Assembly (NCBI RefSeq): GCF_000186865.1
Contig: NW_008705577.1
Span: 303,737-334,339, forward strand
Source: Aureococcus anophagefferens
Taxonomy: Eukaryota > Sar > Pelagophyceae > Pelagomonadales > Pelagomonadaceae
Direction of reading: 5' to 3'
Length of the DNA: 30,603 nt
Shown here: positions 23,985 to 30,603 of the stretch, piece by piece
How positions within the stretch are numbered: the first letter of the stretch is position 1
Layout of the letters: each line of letters opens with the position of its first letter
Notes under the pieces: generated by a model
What the model was told of the DNA's origin: nothing
The model's input: only the letters and a program-made list of their open reading frames with translations
The model's database searches: none
Position numbers and translations under genes: made by a program

Positions 23985-24353
23985 GTCGCAGACGTGCTTC
24001 GACACGAGCGCGAACTCGGGCACGATGGCCGGTGCCGTGAGCGCGAGGCGCCACCCAGGAGGTGTTGCTCATCCGGTCCACGAAGTGCGCAGTTCCCGCC
24101 GTCGCAGGACCTGGCCCGCCGCGTCGACGCGTCGCTCGTCCTCGATGAATCTCTCCGACGAGTACGACTCCGACGACGTCTTGTACCGGCCCGCGAGCTC
24201 GAGGCTCAAGTGCTTGCCACTACAGTGTAATCCGCTCGCCAACTACCCAGACCCATCCTGGTTCAAGGACACATAGTTACGTACTGACCCTTGGCCTCCC
24301 TAGTCCGTGCGTCGGGGCGCCTCCAATCGATCCGAGTTAAGGCCGGATATTGC
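23985..24353. other. Spacer with possible missing 5' exon of the GT gene
   Basis: On the minus strand a frame of about 60 codons (about 24072-24252) reads GKHLSLELAGRYKTSSES and then RFIEDERRVDAAGQV. It lies in the same frame as the fucosyltransferase-like gene but is cut from it by one TGA (24069-24071) and has no ATG. It could be a spliced exon, a relic or a separate short gene. A 43-codon plus-strand frame with an ATG (24145-24276) overlaps it. The rest is the AT-richer 3' flank of the ankyrin gene. Confidence 0.35.
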
Positions 24354-25181
24354 TCAGTCGTCACGGCTCGTACGCCAGAAGGAGAGGACGATCCAAAATA
24401 TCTCGTTGGGGAGGGGGCGTCGGACCGGCCGGCTCGCGAGGCGCACGGACTTCTTCGTCGAAGCCGACGGCGGCGGTGGCCCGGCGGCGAAGAGCCGAGC
24501 GAGGATGGGCTCGCGCCGCGCCGGCGGAGGGTTCGCGCGGCCGCGCGCGCAGAGTAGACGGAGTCGCACGAGCTCGACGCGGGGCGCGTTTGCGTAGTTG
24601 CGCCAGCTCCCTGCAAGTCTCACCGCTCTGCAGAGTTCTAAAAATGGCCAATTCTGTTCTAGGCGCGCGAGTTCCAATAGTTCTTCAGCTTCGTCGTTCT
24701 CAGAGTGGAAGACCAAATCGGCCCCGCGGCGCAATAGGACGCGCGCAACTGGTAGGCAGCGATCTGGGCGGTTCTGAGTCGCCGTATAGAAGAGCGGTGT
24801 CCATCCTGCCTTGTCGCGAGCATTAACGTCTGCACCCATATCAATAAGCAACTCCGTCTCGTCGCGGAAAGAAGTTATGTGCAGAGGCGTCACTAAGTCG
24901 TTGTCAAACGCGTTTACGTCCGCGCCGTCGCTAACCAGTAGTCTTATCATGTCTGACCGATCAGATCGCTCTTCGGGATTAAGCGTGTGATGAAGCATCG
25001 TTTGGCCCTCATCTTCATCGCGAAGAAGCGCCAATCTCCTTCCGTACATGTTGCGAGTCCGCAACATCGGCGCAAGGACTGACGCCCATCCGTTTTCAGC
25101 GACCTCAATTTCGTCTTCGTCCAAATCCCAATTCGGATCTTCCTCCTCAGAGTATGATAAGGAATCTATGCCCTCGTTCAT
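24354..25181 (-). CDS. Ankyrin-repeat protein with C-terminal F-box-like motif, low GC
   Basis: The protein has 275 residues from the ATG at 25179-25181. The acidic N-terminus (SEEEDPNWDLDEDEIEV) is followed by ankyrin repeats at about 58-155: GQTMLHHTL, LLVSDGADVNAFD, TPLHITS, LLIDMGADVNARDKAGWTPLFY and LLRRGADL. A linker with VRLRLLCARGR leads to a C-terminal LPNEIFWIVLSFWR (257-270), which has the LP-E----IL pattern of an F-box start. Ankyrin plus F-box proteins usually recruit substrates to SCF ubiquitin ligases; that role is inferred. Codons in the first two thirds often end in A or T, unlike the flanking genes, while the last third is GC-rich, which suggests a mosaic or recent origin. 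Confidence 0.7.
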   Translation of the reverse strand: MNEGIDSLSYSEEEDPNWDLDEDEIEVAENGWASVLAPMLRTRNMYGRRLALLRDEDEGQTMLHHTLNPEERSDRSDMIRLLVSDGADVNAFDNDLVTPLHITSFRDETELLIDMGADVNARDKAGWTPLFYTATQNRPDRCLPVARVLLRRGADLVFHSENDEAEELLELARLEQNWPFLELCRAVRLAGSWRNYANAPRVELVRLRLLCARGRANPPPARREPILARLFAAGPPPPSASTKKSVRLASRPVRRPLPNEIFWIVLSFWRTSRDD

Positions 25182-25311
25182 GATCAGCGCCTGCCACGGT
25201 CTCGTCGCGACAGTCGTCCTCGTCGTGTTTGCGGCAGCTCGGCGAGTCGCCAGAGTCGGAGCCAGGCCAGGGGCCGGGCCCAGGCCAGCACTGCCCAGCA
25301 GGCTCACCGCA

Positions 25312-26817
25312 TTAGTCTTCGAGGGCGACGACGCGCGCGCGGCCGTCGGCCGTGGGCGCGGTCTTGGCGAGGACGAGGACGAGGTCGTCGGTCCCCGACA
25401 CGACGTCGTAGAAGGGCCGCGCCGCCGCGAAGGCCGCGCGGCACGCGCGGAATTCGCCGCGGAGTCGCCGGAGGACGAGGTCCGCGACGCCCGGGTAGCC
25501 CGCGGCCGCGCGGGCGCCCCAGCCCGTCGCGCCGTCGCCGTCGAGGAGCTCGTGGCGGCGCGCGAGCGCGTAGGCGGCGTCGACGAACGCGCGCGGCGCG
25601 CGCTCGGGGAGCACGCAGGCGGGCATGTTCGGGTTGCTCGCGCCGCAGACCGTCCGCACGTAGTTCGCCGCGGAGAGCTCCTTCGCCGTCAGCTCCACGC
25701 CGGCCTGCGCGAGGTGCCGCGGGAGCATGAGCGCGCGGAGCGTCGCGCCGTCGGCGAGCCGCCAGTCCGCGGCGAGGAGCCGCGCCTGGGCCGCGGGGAA
25801 CGGGAAGAGCGGCGCGCCGTTGCGCGGGAACCGGTCCGCCCGCGCGACCGCGGCGGCGGCGGCGAAGAGCGCGACGGCGAGCCCCGCCGCGTGCGCCGCG
25901 GGGCGCGGCGCGGCGTCCGGCGCCTCGCCGTAGAAGCACAGGACGCAGGCCACGGTGAGATTCTGCGTGCCGAACCAGATGCCGAGGAGGAGGACGTTCG
26001 ACAGGTGGAAGCCGGCGACGGCCGCGGCCGCGCAGCGCCGGAGCGCCATCTGGGAGCCCCGGAGCGCCGCGCCTCCCGGCAGCGCGAGGACCGCGAGCTC
26101 CGACGCGCAGACCAGGGGCAGGAGCGCCGCCTCGAGGACCGTCGCGGCGACGTAGGCGCGGCCGAGGGCCGCGTCGCTTTCGCGCAGCAGCCGCGCGTTG
26201 CCCGCTCGGTAGGGGCAGCCCGCCTGGAAGACCTCGAGGAAGTGGCGGAACGCTTTACCGAAGGTGCCCGCGTCGACCTCGAAGCCCTCGACGGCCAGGA
26301 AGTGGCCCAGGCGCCACCAGCCAGCGGACGCGTACGACTGCGAGACGACGACCAGCAGGACGAGGCTCCGGAACCGCGCCCGCCGGTCCACGAGCTGGGC
26401 CGCGACGAGATAGAGCAGCGGCGCGAAATGCATGTGCGGTCGGAACAGCGCGAAGACGCAGTAGATCTCGGCCGCGGCGAGCGCGAGGAACGCGGCGGAC
26501 GCGACGGGTCGACACGCCGTCGACGCCGCGGCGACGACGCCGGCGATGAGGCCGAGGCGGTGCAGCGCCCAGCGGACCTTCGGCTCCGTCGCCCACCGCA
26601 GCGCGAGCCGCGGCGGCAGCGTCGTCCACGGCACGCTCGGAAAGGGCAGGAGTCGACAGCCGTCGAGGGACCGGTCGACCATGAACTCGCGCTTGAACGT
26701 CTCGCCGCGCTTGCGCGCCTCGTCGAGGATCCACATGCGGATGTCCGCCTCCTGCGTCACCATCCAGAAGATGGTCAGCGCGATGAGCCGCTCGGCGGTT
26801 TCCGACGGTATGGCCAT
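25312..26817 (-). CDS. Multi-pass membrane protein, HTTM-like
   Basis: The protein has 501 residues and starts at the ATG 26815-26817. At least six hydrophobic segments lie between about 85 and 345, for example GLIAGVVAAAS, FLALAAAEIYCVFALF, LVLLVVVSQSYASAGWW, AYVAATVLEAALLPLV, VAGFHLSNVLLLGIWFG and AAGLAVALFAAAAAVA. The sequence HMHFAPLLYLVAAQ followed by SYASAGWWRLGH resembles the HTTM fold (vitamin-K-dependent gamma-carboxylase N-terminal type), where a similar A-G--K sequence follows the fourth helix. The last 160 residues are soluble and not recognised (VCGASNPNMPACVLPE). HTTM proteins are often enzymes or transporters of unclear role. The gene is divergent from the JmjC gene. Confidence 0.6.
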   Translation of the reverse strand: MAIPSETAERLIALTIFWMVTQEADIRMWILDEARKRGETFKREFMVDRSLDGCRLLPFPSVPWTTLPPRLALRWATEPKVRWALHRLGLIAGVVAAASTACRPVASAAFLALAAAEIYCVFALFRPHMHFAPLLYLVAAQLVDRRARFRSLVLLVVVSQSYASAGWWRLGHFLAVEGFEVDAGTFGKAFRHFLEVFQAGCPYRAGNARLLRESDAALGRAYVAATVLEAALLPLVCASELAVLALPGGAALRGSQMALRRCAAAAVAGFHLSNVLLLGIWFGTQNLTVACVLCFYGEAPDAAPRPAAHAAGLAVALFAAAAAVARADRFPRNGAPLFPFPAAQARLLAADWRLADGATLRALMLPRHLAQAGVELTAKELSAANYVRTVCGASNPNMPACVLPERAPRAFVDAAYALARRHELLDGDGATGWGARAAAGYPGVADLVLRRLRGEFRACRAAFAAARPFYDVVSGTDDLVLVLAKTAPTADGRARVVALED

Positions 26818-27051
26818 GGCAAACGTTGGTGCCGGCGGTGCCTATTGCGCAGTTCGTGCAAAGCCGACTCGCGGGATGCAACCTCTCGTCAGGGAGCCAT
26901 CGACATCTCGAAGCTGCCCAGACTGCTGCTTGCCCAAGAGAGTGCTGCCCAGCCAATGTTGTTGGACTAGTAGTTGATGTCAATGATGAGCCGCTAAAAC
27001 CCGATGGCCTGAGGCTGTCGCCTTCCCTCGCAGCCCCACGCTAATCGACAA
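26818..27051. promoter_or_regulatory. 234-bp bidirectional promoter with a CCAAT box
   Basis: The segment lies between the HTTM-like (minus) and JmjC (plus) start codons. A CCAAT sequence sits at 26953-26957 within gcccagccaatgttg, about 100 bases before the plus-strand ATG. It is AT-richer than its flanks (aatgttgttgg, cgctaaaacc). No TATA box is evident. Confidence 0.4.
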
Positions 27052-28886
27052 ATGAAGCTCACGCTCGTCGTCGTGCGCGGCGGCGACGACGACGGCGCGA
27101 AAAAGTTCGAGCTCCAGGTCGGCGACAAGTGGCTGCCGAAGCCGCTCCTGGCGCTCGTGCGGAGCGTGGCCAAAAAGGCCGGCGTCGACAAGGCGGCGTC
27201 GCTGGGCCTCTGGCGCCGCGGCAGGGTCCTCGACGGGAGCGAGGCCCTGTCCAAGGCCGTCGCGGACGGCGACGTCGTGCGCGTCGAGGCCGCCGCGGCC
27301 GCGGCGCCGCCGCCGGCGCCCGCGGCGCCGCCGCCGCGGCCGCCGCGCGTCGTCGACGAGCGGAACAGCTACCGGCTCAAGCAGCGGCACGGGTCCATGC
27401 TCAAGGACCGCGTGACGCGGCGCCGCTACGGCGAGGTGCCCATGGCCGGCGACGCCGTGCGCCGCTTCGACGTCCGCGATCCGAGCGAGCGCCGCGCGGC
27501 CGTCGCGGTCGCCGCGGCGGGCCGCGCGTGCGTCCTCGCGCACGCGGAGCTGTTGCCGTCGTCGGCGCTGCGCGAGTGGACCCTGGACGTGCTCTGCGAG
27601 CAGATCGCGGGGCCGTGCCACGTGCTCCGGTCCGCGAGCCGGCGCTACACGTACTACAAGGACGAGCAGGTCGAGGAGCACGAGCTCGCGCCGGCGGACG
27701 CGGCCGCGGCGCCGCCGCCGCCGCGCGTCTGCGAGAAGGCCTACTCGACCATGGCCGCCTTCGTCGAGGAGCGCGCGCGGCGGCGCGCGAAGCGGCGGCG
27801 CGGGCCCGGCTCCTACCTCCAGACGCGGCTCCTCCGCTACGACCTCGAGGACGGCGGGCGGCCGGCGTCGAGAGACCTTTGGGCGCCTTCGATTTCTCGA
27901 GAGACTCTGGGCGTCGTTGGTTTCTCGAGAGACTTTGGGCGTCTTCAAACTTCGAGAGACTCTGGGCGTCTTCGGTTTCTCGAGAGACTCTGGCCAGGAC
28001 GCCGCTCGCGTTCCGCAGGCGGCGACGCGCTCGAGGCCTTCGCCAAGGGCGAGTTCGAGCGGCCGGGCTTCATGCAGACCGTGCCCGGCGTCGGGCCCAA
28101 GGTGCTCGAGACCTTCGAGCGGTTGAACGGGCCCCTCGTGGAGGAGATCCGCGCCGCGGGCAACTTCGGGACCTGGATCGCGACGCAGCTCTTCGTGTCG
28201 GACCTGGGCGACACGACGCTCCTCCACTACGACGAGGCGGACAACCTCTTCCTCCAGGCGCGGGGCGCGAAGCGCTTCGACCTCTACGAGCCGTCGCACG
28301 GAAACGCGGCGGCGCTCGCGCCCTTCCCCGTGCACAGCCGCCGGGACCGCAACGCGCGGCCGGGGCCCGGCGCGGCGAAGCTCGAGGTCGTCGTCCGCGA
28401 CGGCGACGTGCTCTTCGTGCCGGCCTACTGGTGGCACCAGGTCGAGACGCTCGCCGACGACACGCTCAGCCTCAACTTCTGGTTCCACAGTCGGCGCGCC
28501 CGCGTCTGTTTATCTGAAAAATCGCCCGTCGTGGAACGTCCCGCCCCGCTCGCGCAGGCCACATCTACATCGCCTTCGCGAACGACGCGACGGACGTGCC
28601 CCTGCCGGCGCAGCTCCTTCCCGTGCTCGCGCGCCAGGTCGAGGTGCTCGCGGCGGACAACCTCGGCGCGGCCTTCGTGCCCGACTTCATGGTCCGCCTC
28701 TGCGACGACGTCGGCGTGGCGCACGAGAGCCAATGCCGCTGGCCGCCGGAGGAGCCCATCGACGACCTCATCCGCGCCTTCGTCGTCGAGCGCCTCGGCG
28801 AGAACCTCGGCGGCCCGGAGCTCGTCAAGCCGTTTGTCGCCGCGTTCCTCCACCCGCGCCGCTGGGCGCCCGAGGAGGCGCTCTGA
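27052..28886 (+). CDS. Ubiquitin-like + JmjC (cupin-8) dioxygenase-like protein
   Basis: The coding exons are 27052-28489 and 28558-28886 (588 residues if the tandem-repeat region is translated). Residues about 1-80 look ubiquitin-like (MKLTLVVVRGG, KPLLALVRSVAKKAG, LWRRGRVLDGSEALSKAVADGD). The JmjC/cupin core includes LLHYDEADNLFLQ with the iron ligands His392 and Asp394, FDLYEPSHG, GDVLFVPAYWWHQVE with the third ligand His462, and LSLNFWF. The family comprises Fe(II)/2-oxoglutarate hydroxylases or demethylases (JMJD5, JMJD7, FIH types). The second exon (HIYIAFANDATDVPLPAQLLPV...) is helical. The pairing of a ubiquitin-like domain with JmjC is uncommon. A five-copy repeat (27868-27995) interrupts the segment before the core. 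Confidence 0.75.
27868..27995. repeat. Five-copy 27-29-bp minisatellite inside the JmjC gene
   Basis: Copies begin with tcgagagac at 27868, 27897, 27925, 27952 and 27980 (periods 29, 28, 27, 28). The common unit contains ctctgggcgtcttcggttt. The periods are not multiples of three, so successive copies are read in different frames, yet no stop appears. It is either translated as a Ser/Arg/Gly-rich insert or is part of an unrecognised intron. The only upstream GT is at 27867; pairing it with the CAG ends at 27997 or 28018 would break the frame. Confidence 0.85.
28490..28557 (+). other. Short intron of the JmjC gene (68 bp; donor uncertain)
   Basis: The JmjC frame must shift between NFWF (28483) and HIYIAF (28560). 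The acceptor cgcgcag ends at 28557. Donor a|gtcggc at 28490 restores the frame and gives FWFHS-HIYIAF; donor t|gtttat at 28508 also restores it and adds six residues. The intron has no terminal repeats or target duplication, so it is not an introner like those in the TPR gene. It is AT-richer in the middle (tgtttatctgaaaaatc). Confidence 0.65.
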
Positions 28887-28961
28887 GCGCGCGTAAGCCC
28901 GTCGCCGCCTCGAATGACCGCGCCGAGCGGCGTAAACCCCCGCCTTCGCCCCGCGCCTCTC

Positions 28962-29459
28962 TTACAGGTCCGCCGTGCTCGGCTGGGTCGACGGCTGGTA
29001 GGGCTCGGAGCCGTCGGGGTAGAGCGGGTTCGACAGCGTGCTCGGGTCGCTGTACTGGTCCGTCTGCGGGATCGGGTCCTGGCGGTCCGCGACGGCCTCC
29101 GGGTGCGCGACGAAGACGTAGGCGTTGAGGCCGACGGCGGCGAAGAGGATGACGCCCATGGCGATGCCGAAGGCGCCCATGCCGAAGAGGAAGAGGCCCG
29201 TGAGCACGGACACGAGCACCTCGCCGCGCGGCGTGTTGGCGAACGGCGCGACCTGTCGGACGGTGGCGAGCGCCGGGTCCGCCTGGAGCTCGACGATGAG
29301 GAGCAGCGCGGCGAAGACGATGGTCTCGAGGCCGACGACGACGGCGAGGTAGGACCCGTTCGACGCCATGAAGACGACGGCGCAGATGGCGATGAGCGCG
29401 CCGACGACGAGGTTCAGGCCCTTGGCCAAGGCCGGCACGTCGATGGACCCGTCGTCCAT
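28962..29459 (-). CDS. Four-TM protein, COPI-associated family-like
   Basis: The protein has 165 residues. Hydrophobic segments lie at about 15-33, 38-58, 80-98 and 98-117. GLETIVFAALLLIVELQ in the second helix followed by FANTPRGEVLVSVLTGLFLFGMG resembles the COPI-associated (COPI_assoc) family, where an E-- follows helix two and a short F-RG segment precedes helix three. Members co-localise with COPI coats and probably act in Golgi membranes. The C-terminal tail is hydrophilic and rich in Pro, Gln, Ser and Tyr (QTDQYSDPSTLSNPLYP), with possible sorting motifs. MARVEL-type proteins are the main alternative. It is convergent with the JmjC gene, with 75 bp between stops. Confidence 0.55.
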   Translation of the reverse strand: MDDGSIDVPALAKGLNLVVGALIAICAVVFMASNGSYLAVVVGLETIVFAALLLIVELQADPALATVRQVAPFANTPRGEVLVSVLTGLFLFGMGAFGIAMGVILFAAVGLNAYVFVAHPEAVADRQDPIPQTDQYSDPSTLSNPLYPDGSEPYQPSTQPSTADL

Positions 29460-29613
29460 CGTGCGCGCGTAGGACGGCTGGAACGACGGCTGAATGGTGG
29501 CGTTCTGTGTTGCGCGGCGCGCGTCAGCGGGCGCGCGCGGAGGAGGAGCAGGTCTCGAGTGCGCTCGAAACAGTCGGAGTTACGCCTAGATGCCGCGACG
29601 ATGCCGGCCGTCC

Positions 29614-29633
29614 GACACGCCGTCCGGCGTGTC
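29614..29633. repeat. 9-bp perfect inverted repeat in a promoter region
   Basis: gacacgccg (29614-29622) and cggcgtgtc (29625-29633) are separated by two bases. The dyad lies between the stop of the phosphatase gene and the start of the COPI-associated-like gene, about 155 bases upstream of the latter's ATG. It could be a binding site for a dimeric factor or a 3'-end structure. Confidence 0.55.
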
Positions 29634-29694
29634 CTAGAGATGGACGCGACCATCTCGCGGCGCGAGGCAGGTCCGACGGCAAAGGCCGCGAACC

Positions 29695-30549
29695 TTAGTG
29701 CGCGTGGACCACGCGCCCCCCGAAGTCGAGGCGCGCGCCGGCGACGTCGACCGCGCCGTCGTCGTACCGTCGGACCTCGACGGACGCGACGCCGCAGTTG
29801 GGCACGAAGCCGTCGGCGAGGTCCCGCGTCGCGTCGTCGGCGCCGTGGTCCCGGAAGATGGCCCGCAGCAGGAGGCTGTGGCAGACGAGGACCGCGGGCC
29901 CGTCGCCGGCCGCGAGCTCGGAGAGGAGCGCGGCGACGCGCGGCCGCGCGAGCGCGTGGGGCTCGAAGCTGGACCACCACTTGCCGCCGCAGCGCGACGC
30001 GTCGAGGGGCGTGGCGTCGACGAGCGCCGCGAAGGCGTCGCGGTCCGCGCCCGCGGCCGTCGCCGCGGCCGCGAGGAGCCGGTCCCGGATGCCCGCGCCG
30101 CCGACGGCCTCGCCGAGGCAGTCGCGGCCGTAGACGGGCCCGGCGCCGAGCTCGCGCGCCTCGGGCACGAGCGTGAGGCCGCCGCGCGCGAGCGCGGGCA
30201 CGTCGCGGAGCGAGAGGAGCGCGGTCTGCGCCGCGCGGGTGAGCGGCGACGCGTAGACGCGGAGGTCTCGCCGCGCCCAGACGCTCGCGTCGTCGCGGAG
30301 CTCGTCCGCGATGGAGCACCGCAGCGCGGCGCACTGGCCCCAGCCCGCCGGCGTGATGCCGTGGTCCCGCTGGAGCAGGAGCCGCCGCCAGTCGTGCGTC
30401 CGCTCCGCGACGTTGTGCTCGGACTCGGCGTGGCGCACGAAGAGCACGTACCGCGTGGACTCGAGGGCCGCGCCCGTCGCCAGGCCGCCGCCGTCGAGGA
30501 GCAGCGACGACATGGTCCGGAGCATGGCGCGCCGCTGGAGCAGGACCAT
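29695..30549 (-). CDS. Histidine phosphatase (phosphoglycerate-mutase-like)
   Basis: The protein has 284 residues. VLFVRHAESEHN (35-46) is the RHG/RHA signature with catalytic His40 and Arg39. ASPLTRAAQTA (100-110) supplies the second Arg (105). VPEARELG (128-135) carries the acid residues, and VLVCHSLLLRAIF (220-232) supplies the second catalytic His224. A segment GGKWWSSFEP (188-197) is typical of uncharacterised protist members. The family includes mutases and phosphatases of sugars, nucleotides and proteins; RHAE rather than RHGE and the short length fit a phosphatase, but the substrate is unknown. The start has a favourable context (accATGg). There is no targeting peptide. Confidence 0.85.
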   Translation of the reverse strand: MVLLQRRAMLRTMSSLLLDGGGLATGAALESTRYVLFVRHAESEHNVAERTHDWRRLLLQRDHGITPAGWGQCAALRCSIADELRDDASVWARRDLRVYASPLTRAAQTALLSLRDVPALARGGLTLVPEARELGAGPVYGRDCLGEAVGGAGIRDRLLAAAATAAGADRDAFAALVDATPLDASRCGGKWWSSFEPHALARPRVAALLSELAAGDGPAVLVCHSLLLRAIFRDHGADDATRDLADGFVPNCGVASVEVRRYDDGAVDVAGARLDFGGRVVHAH

Positions 30550-30603
30550 GGTTTGCGAAGGCGAGACTCGGTGTGCTTTGCGGTGCGGAATTTAAAAGCA
30601 TCG
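30550..30603 (-). promoter_or_regulatory. 5' flank of the phosphatase gene with TATA-like element
   Basis: On the minus strand ttttaaat (30590-30597) lies about 40 to 48 bases before the ATG. This spacing fits a TATA-like element with a very short 5' UTR. The window ends here, so the rest of the promoter is unseen. Confidence 0.35.

Noticed and set aside
24145..24276. 43-codon plus-strand ORF with ATG (MNLSDEYDSDD...)
   Set aside because: It overlaps a better-looking minus-strand frame and has no recognisable domain; too short to support alone.
27868..27995. Regularly spaced repeats as a possible CRISPR array
   Set aside because: The units are contiguous with no unique spacers and lie inside a eukaryotic gene.
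28490..28557. JmjC intron as a third introner element
   Set aside because: It has no terminal inverted repeats, no 8-bp duplication and no similarity to the 142-bp core.
1..30603. tRNA, rRNA, bacterial operon or integrated viral genes
   Set aside because: I found no cloverleaf or rRNA core sequence, no Shine-Dalgarno pattern and no viral hallmark genes by reading; a tRNAscan or Rfam search was not possible here.

Overview
The window looks like nuclear DNA of a GC-rich (about 70% by eye), compact eukaryotic alga, most likely a pelagophyte or related stramenopile such as Aureococcus. Several proteins begin with short signal peptides ending in motifs such as VNAFAP or ANAF, the bipartite plastid-targeting signature of algae with red secondary plastids. 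Other pointers are a violaxanthin de-epoxidase-family protein, a Rubisco-LSMT-type SET protein, a DD3-3-like protein, and introns that are short transposon-like introner elements, known from Aureococcus and Micromonas. The species call is inference.

Layout, left to right: a gene 3' end (1-136); a 1.1 kb gene-poor stretch with a strong hairpin; a DoxX-like protein (+) convergent with a divergent GT2-like protein (-); a degenerate WW-domain protein (-) divergent from a plastid-targeted CS-cyclophilin fusion (+); a lumenal VDE-family protein (+); a DXD-type glycosyltransferase (+); a SAM plus cold-shock-domain coiled-coil protein (+); a five-TM protein of unknown function (+); a plastid SET methyltransferase (-); a lumenal Lys/Ala-rich protein (+); a zinc-ribbon/FKBP-like/TPR protein (-) sharing a promoter with a multi-TPR protein (+); a DD3-3-like membrane protein (+); a fucosyltransferase-like GT (-); a lower-GC ankyrin gene (-); an HTTM-like membrane protein (-) divergent from a ubiquitin-like/JmjC protein (+); a COPI-associated-like four-TM protein (-); and a histidine phosphatase (-).

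The standout is the TPR gene at 17398-19910. Its two introns are 93% identical over a 142-bp core but lie in opposite orientation. Each element has terminal inverted repeats and sits between 8-bp target-site duplications. In both, the 5' GT splice site comes from the duplicated exon sequence and the 3' CACAG comes from the element's terminal repeat. Removing both restores a continuous reading frame with 34-residue TPR spacing. Because the two introns are reverse complements flanking an 837-nt, frame-neutral exon, the pre-mRNA could fold into a long stem that favours skipping or circularisation of that exon.

The genes do not form one pathway. Themes are plastid or thylakoid proteins (VDE-family, SET, cyclophilin, lumenal protein, perhaps DoxX), chaperone/TPR proteins, and secretory-pathway glycosyltransferases and membrane proteins. 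Most genes are intronless with very short spacers (6 to 75 bp between several convergent stop codons). The long antisense reading frames seen across the window are best explained by GC-rich codon usage.
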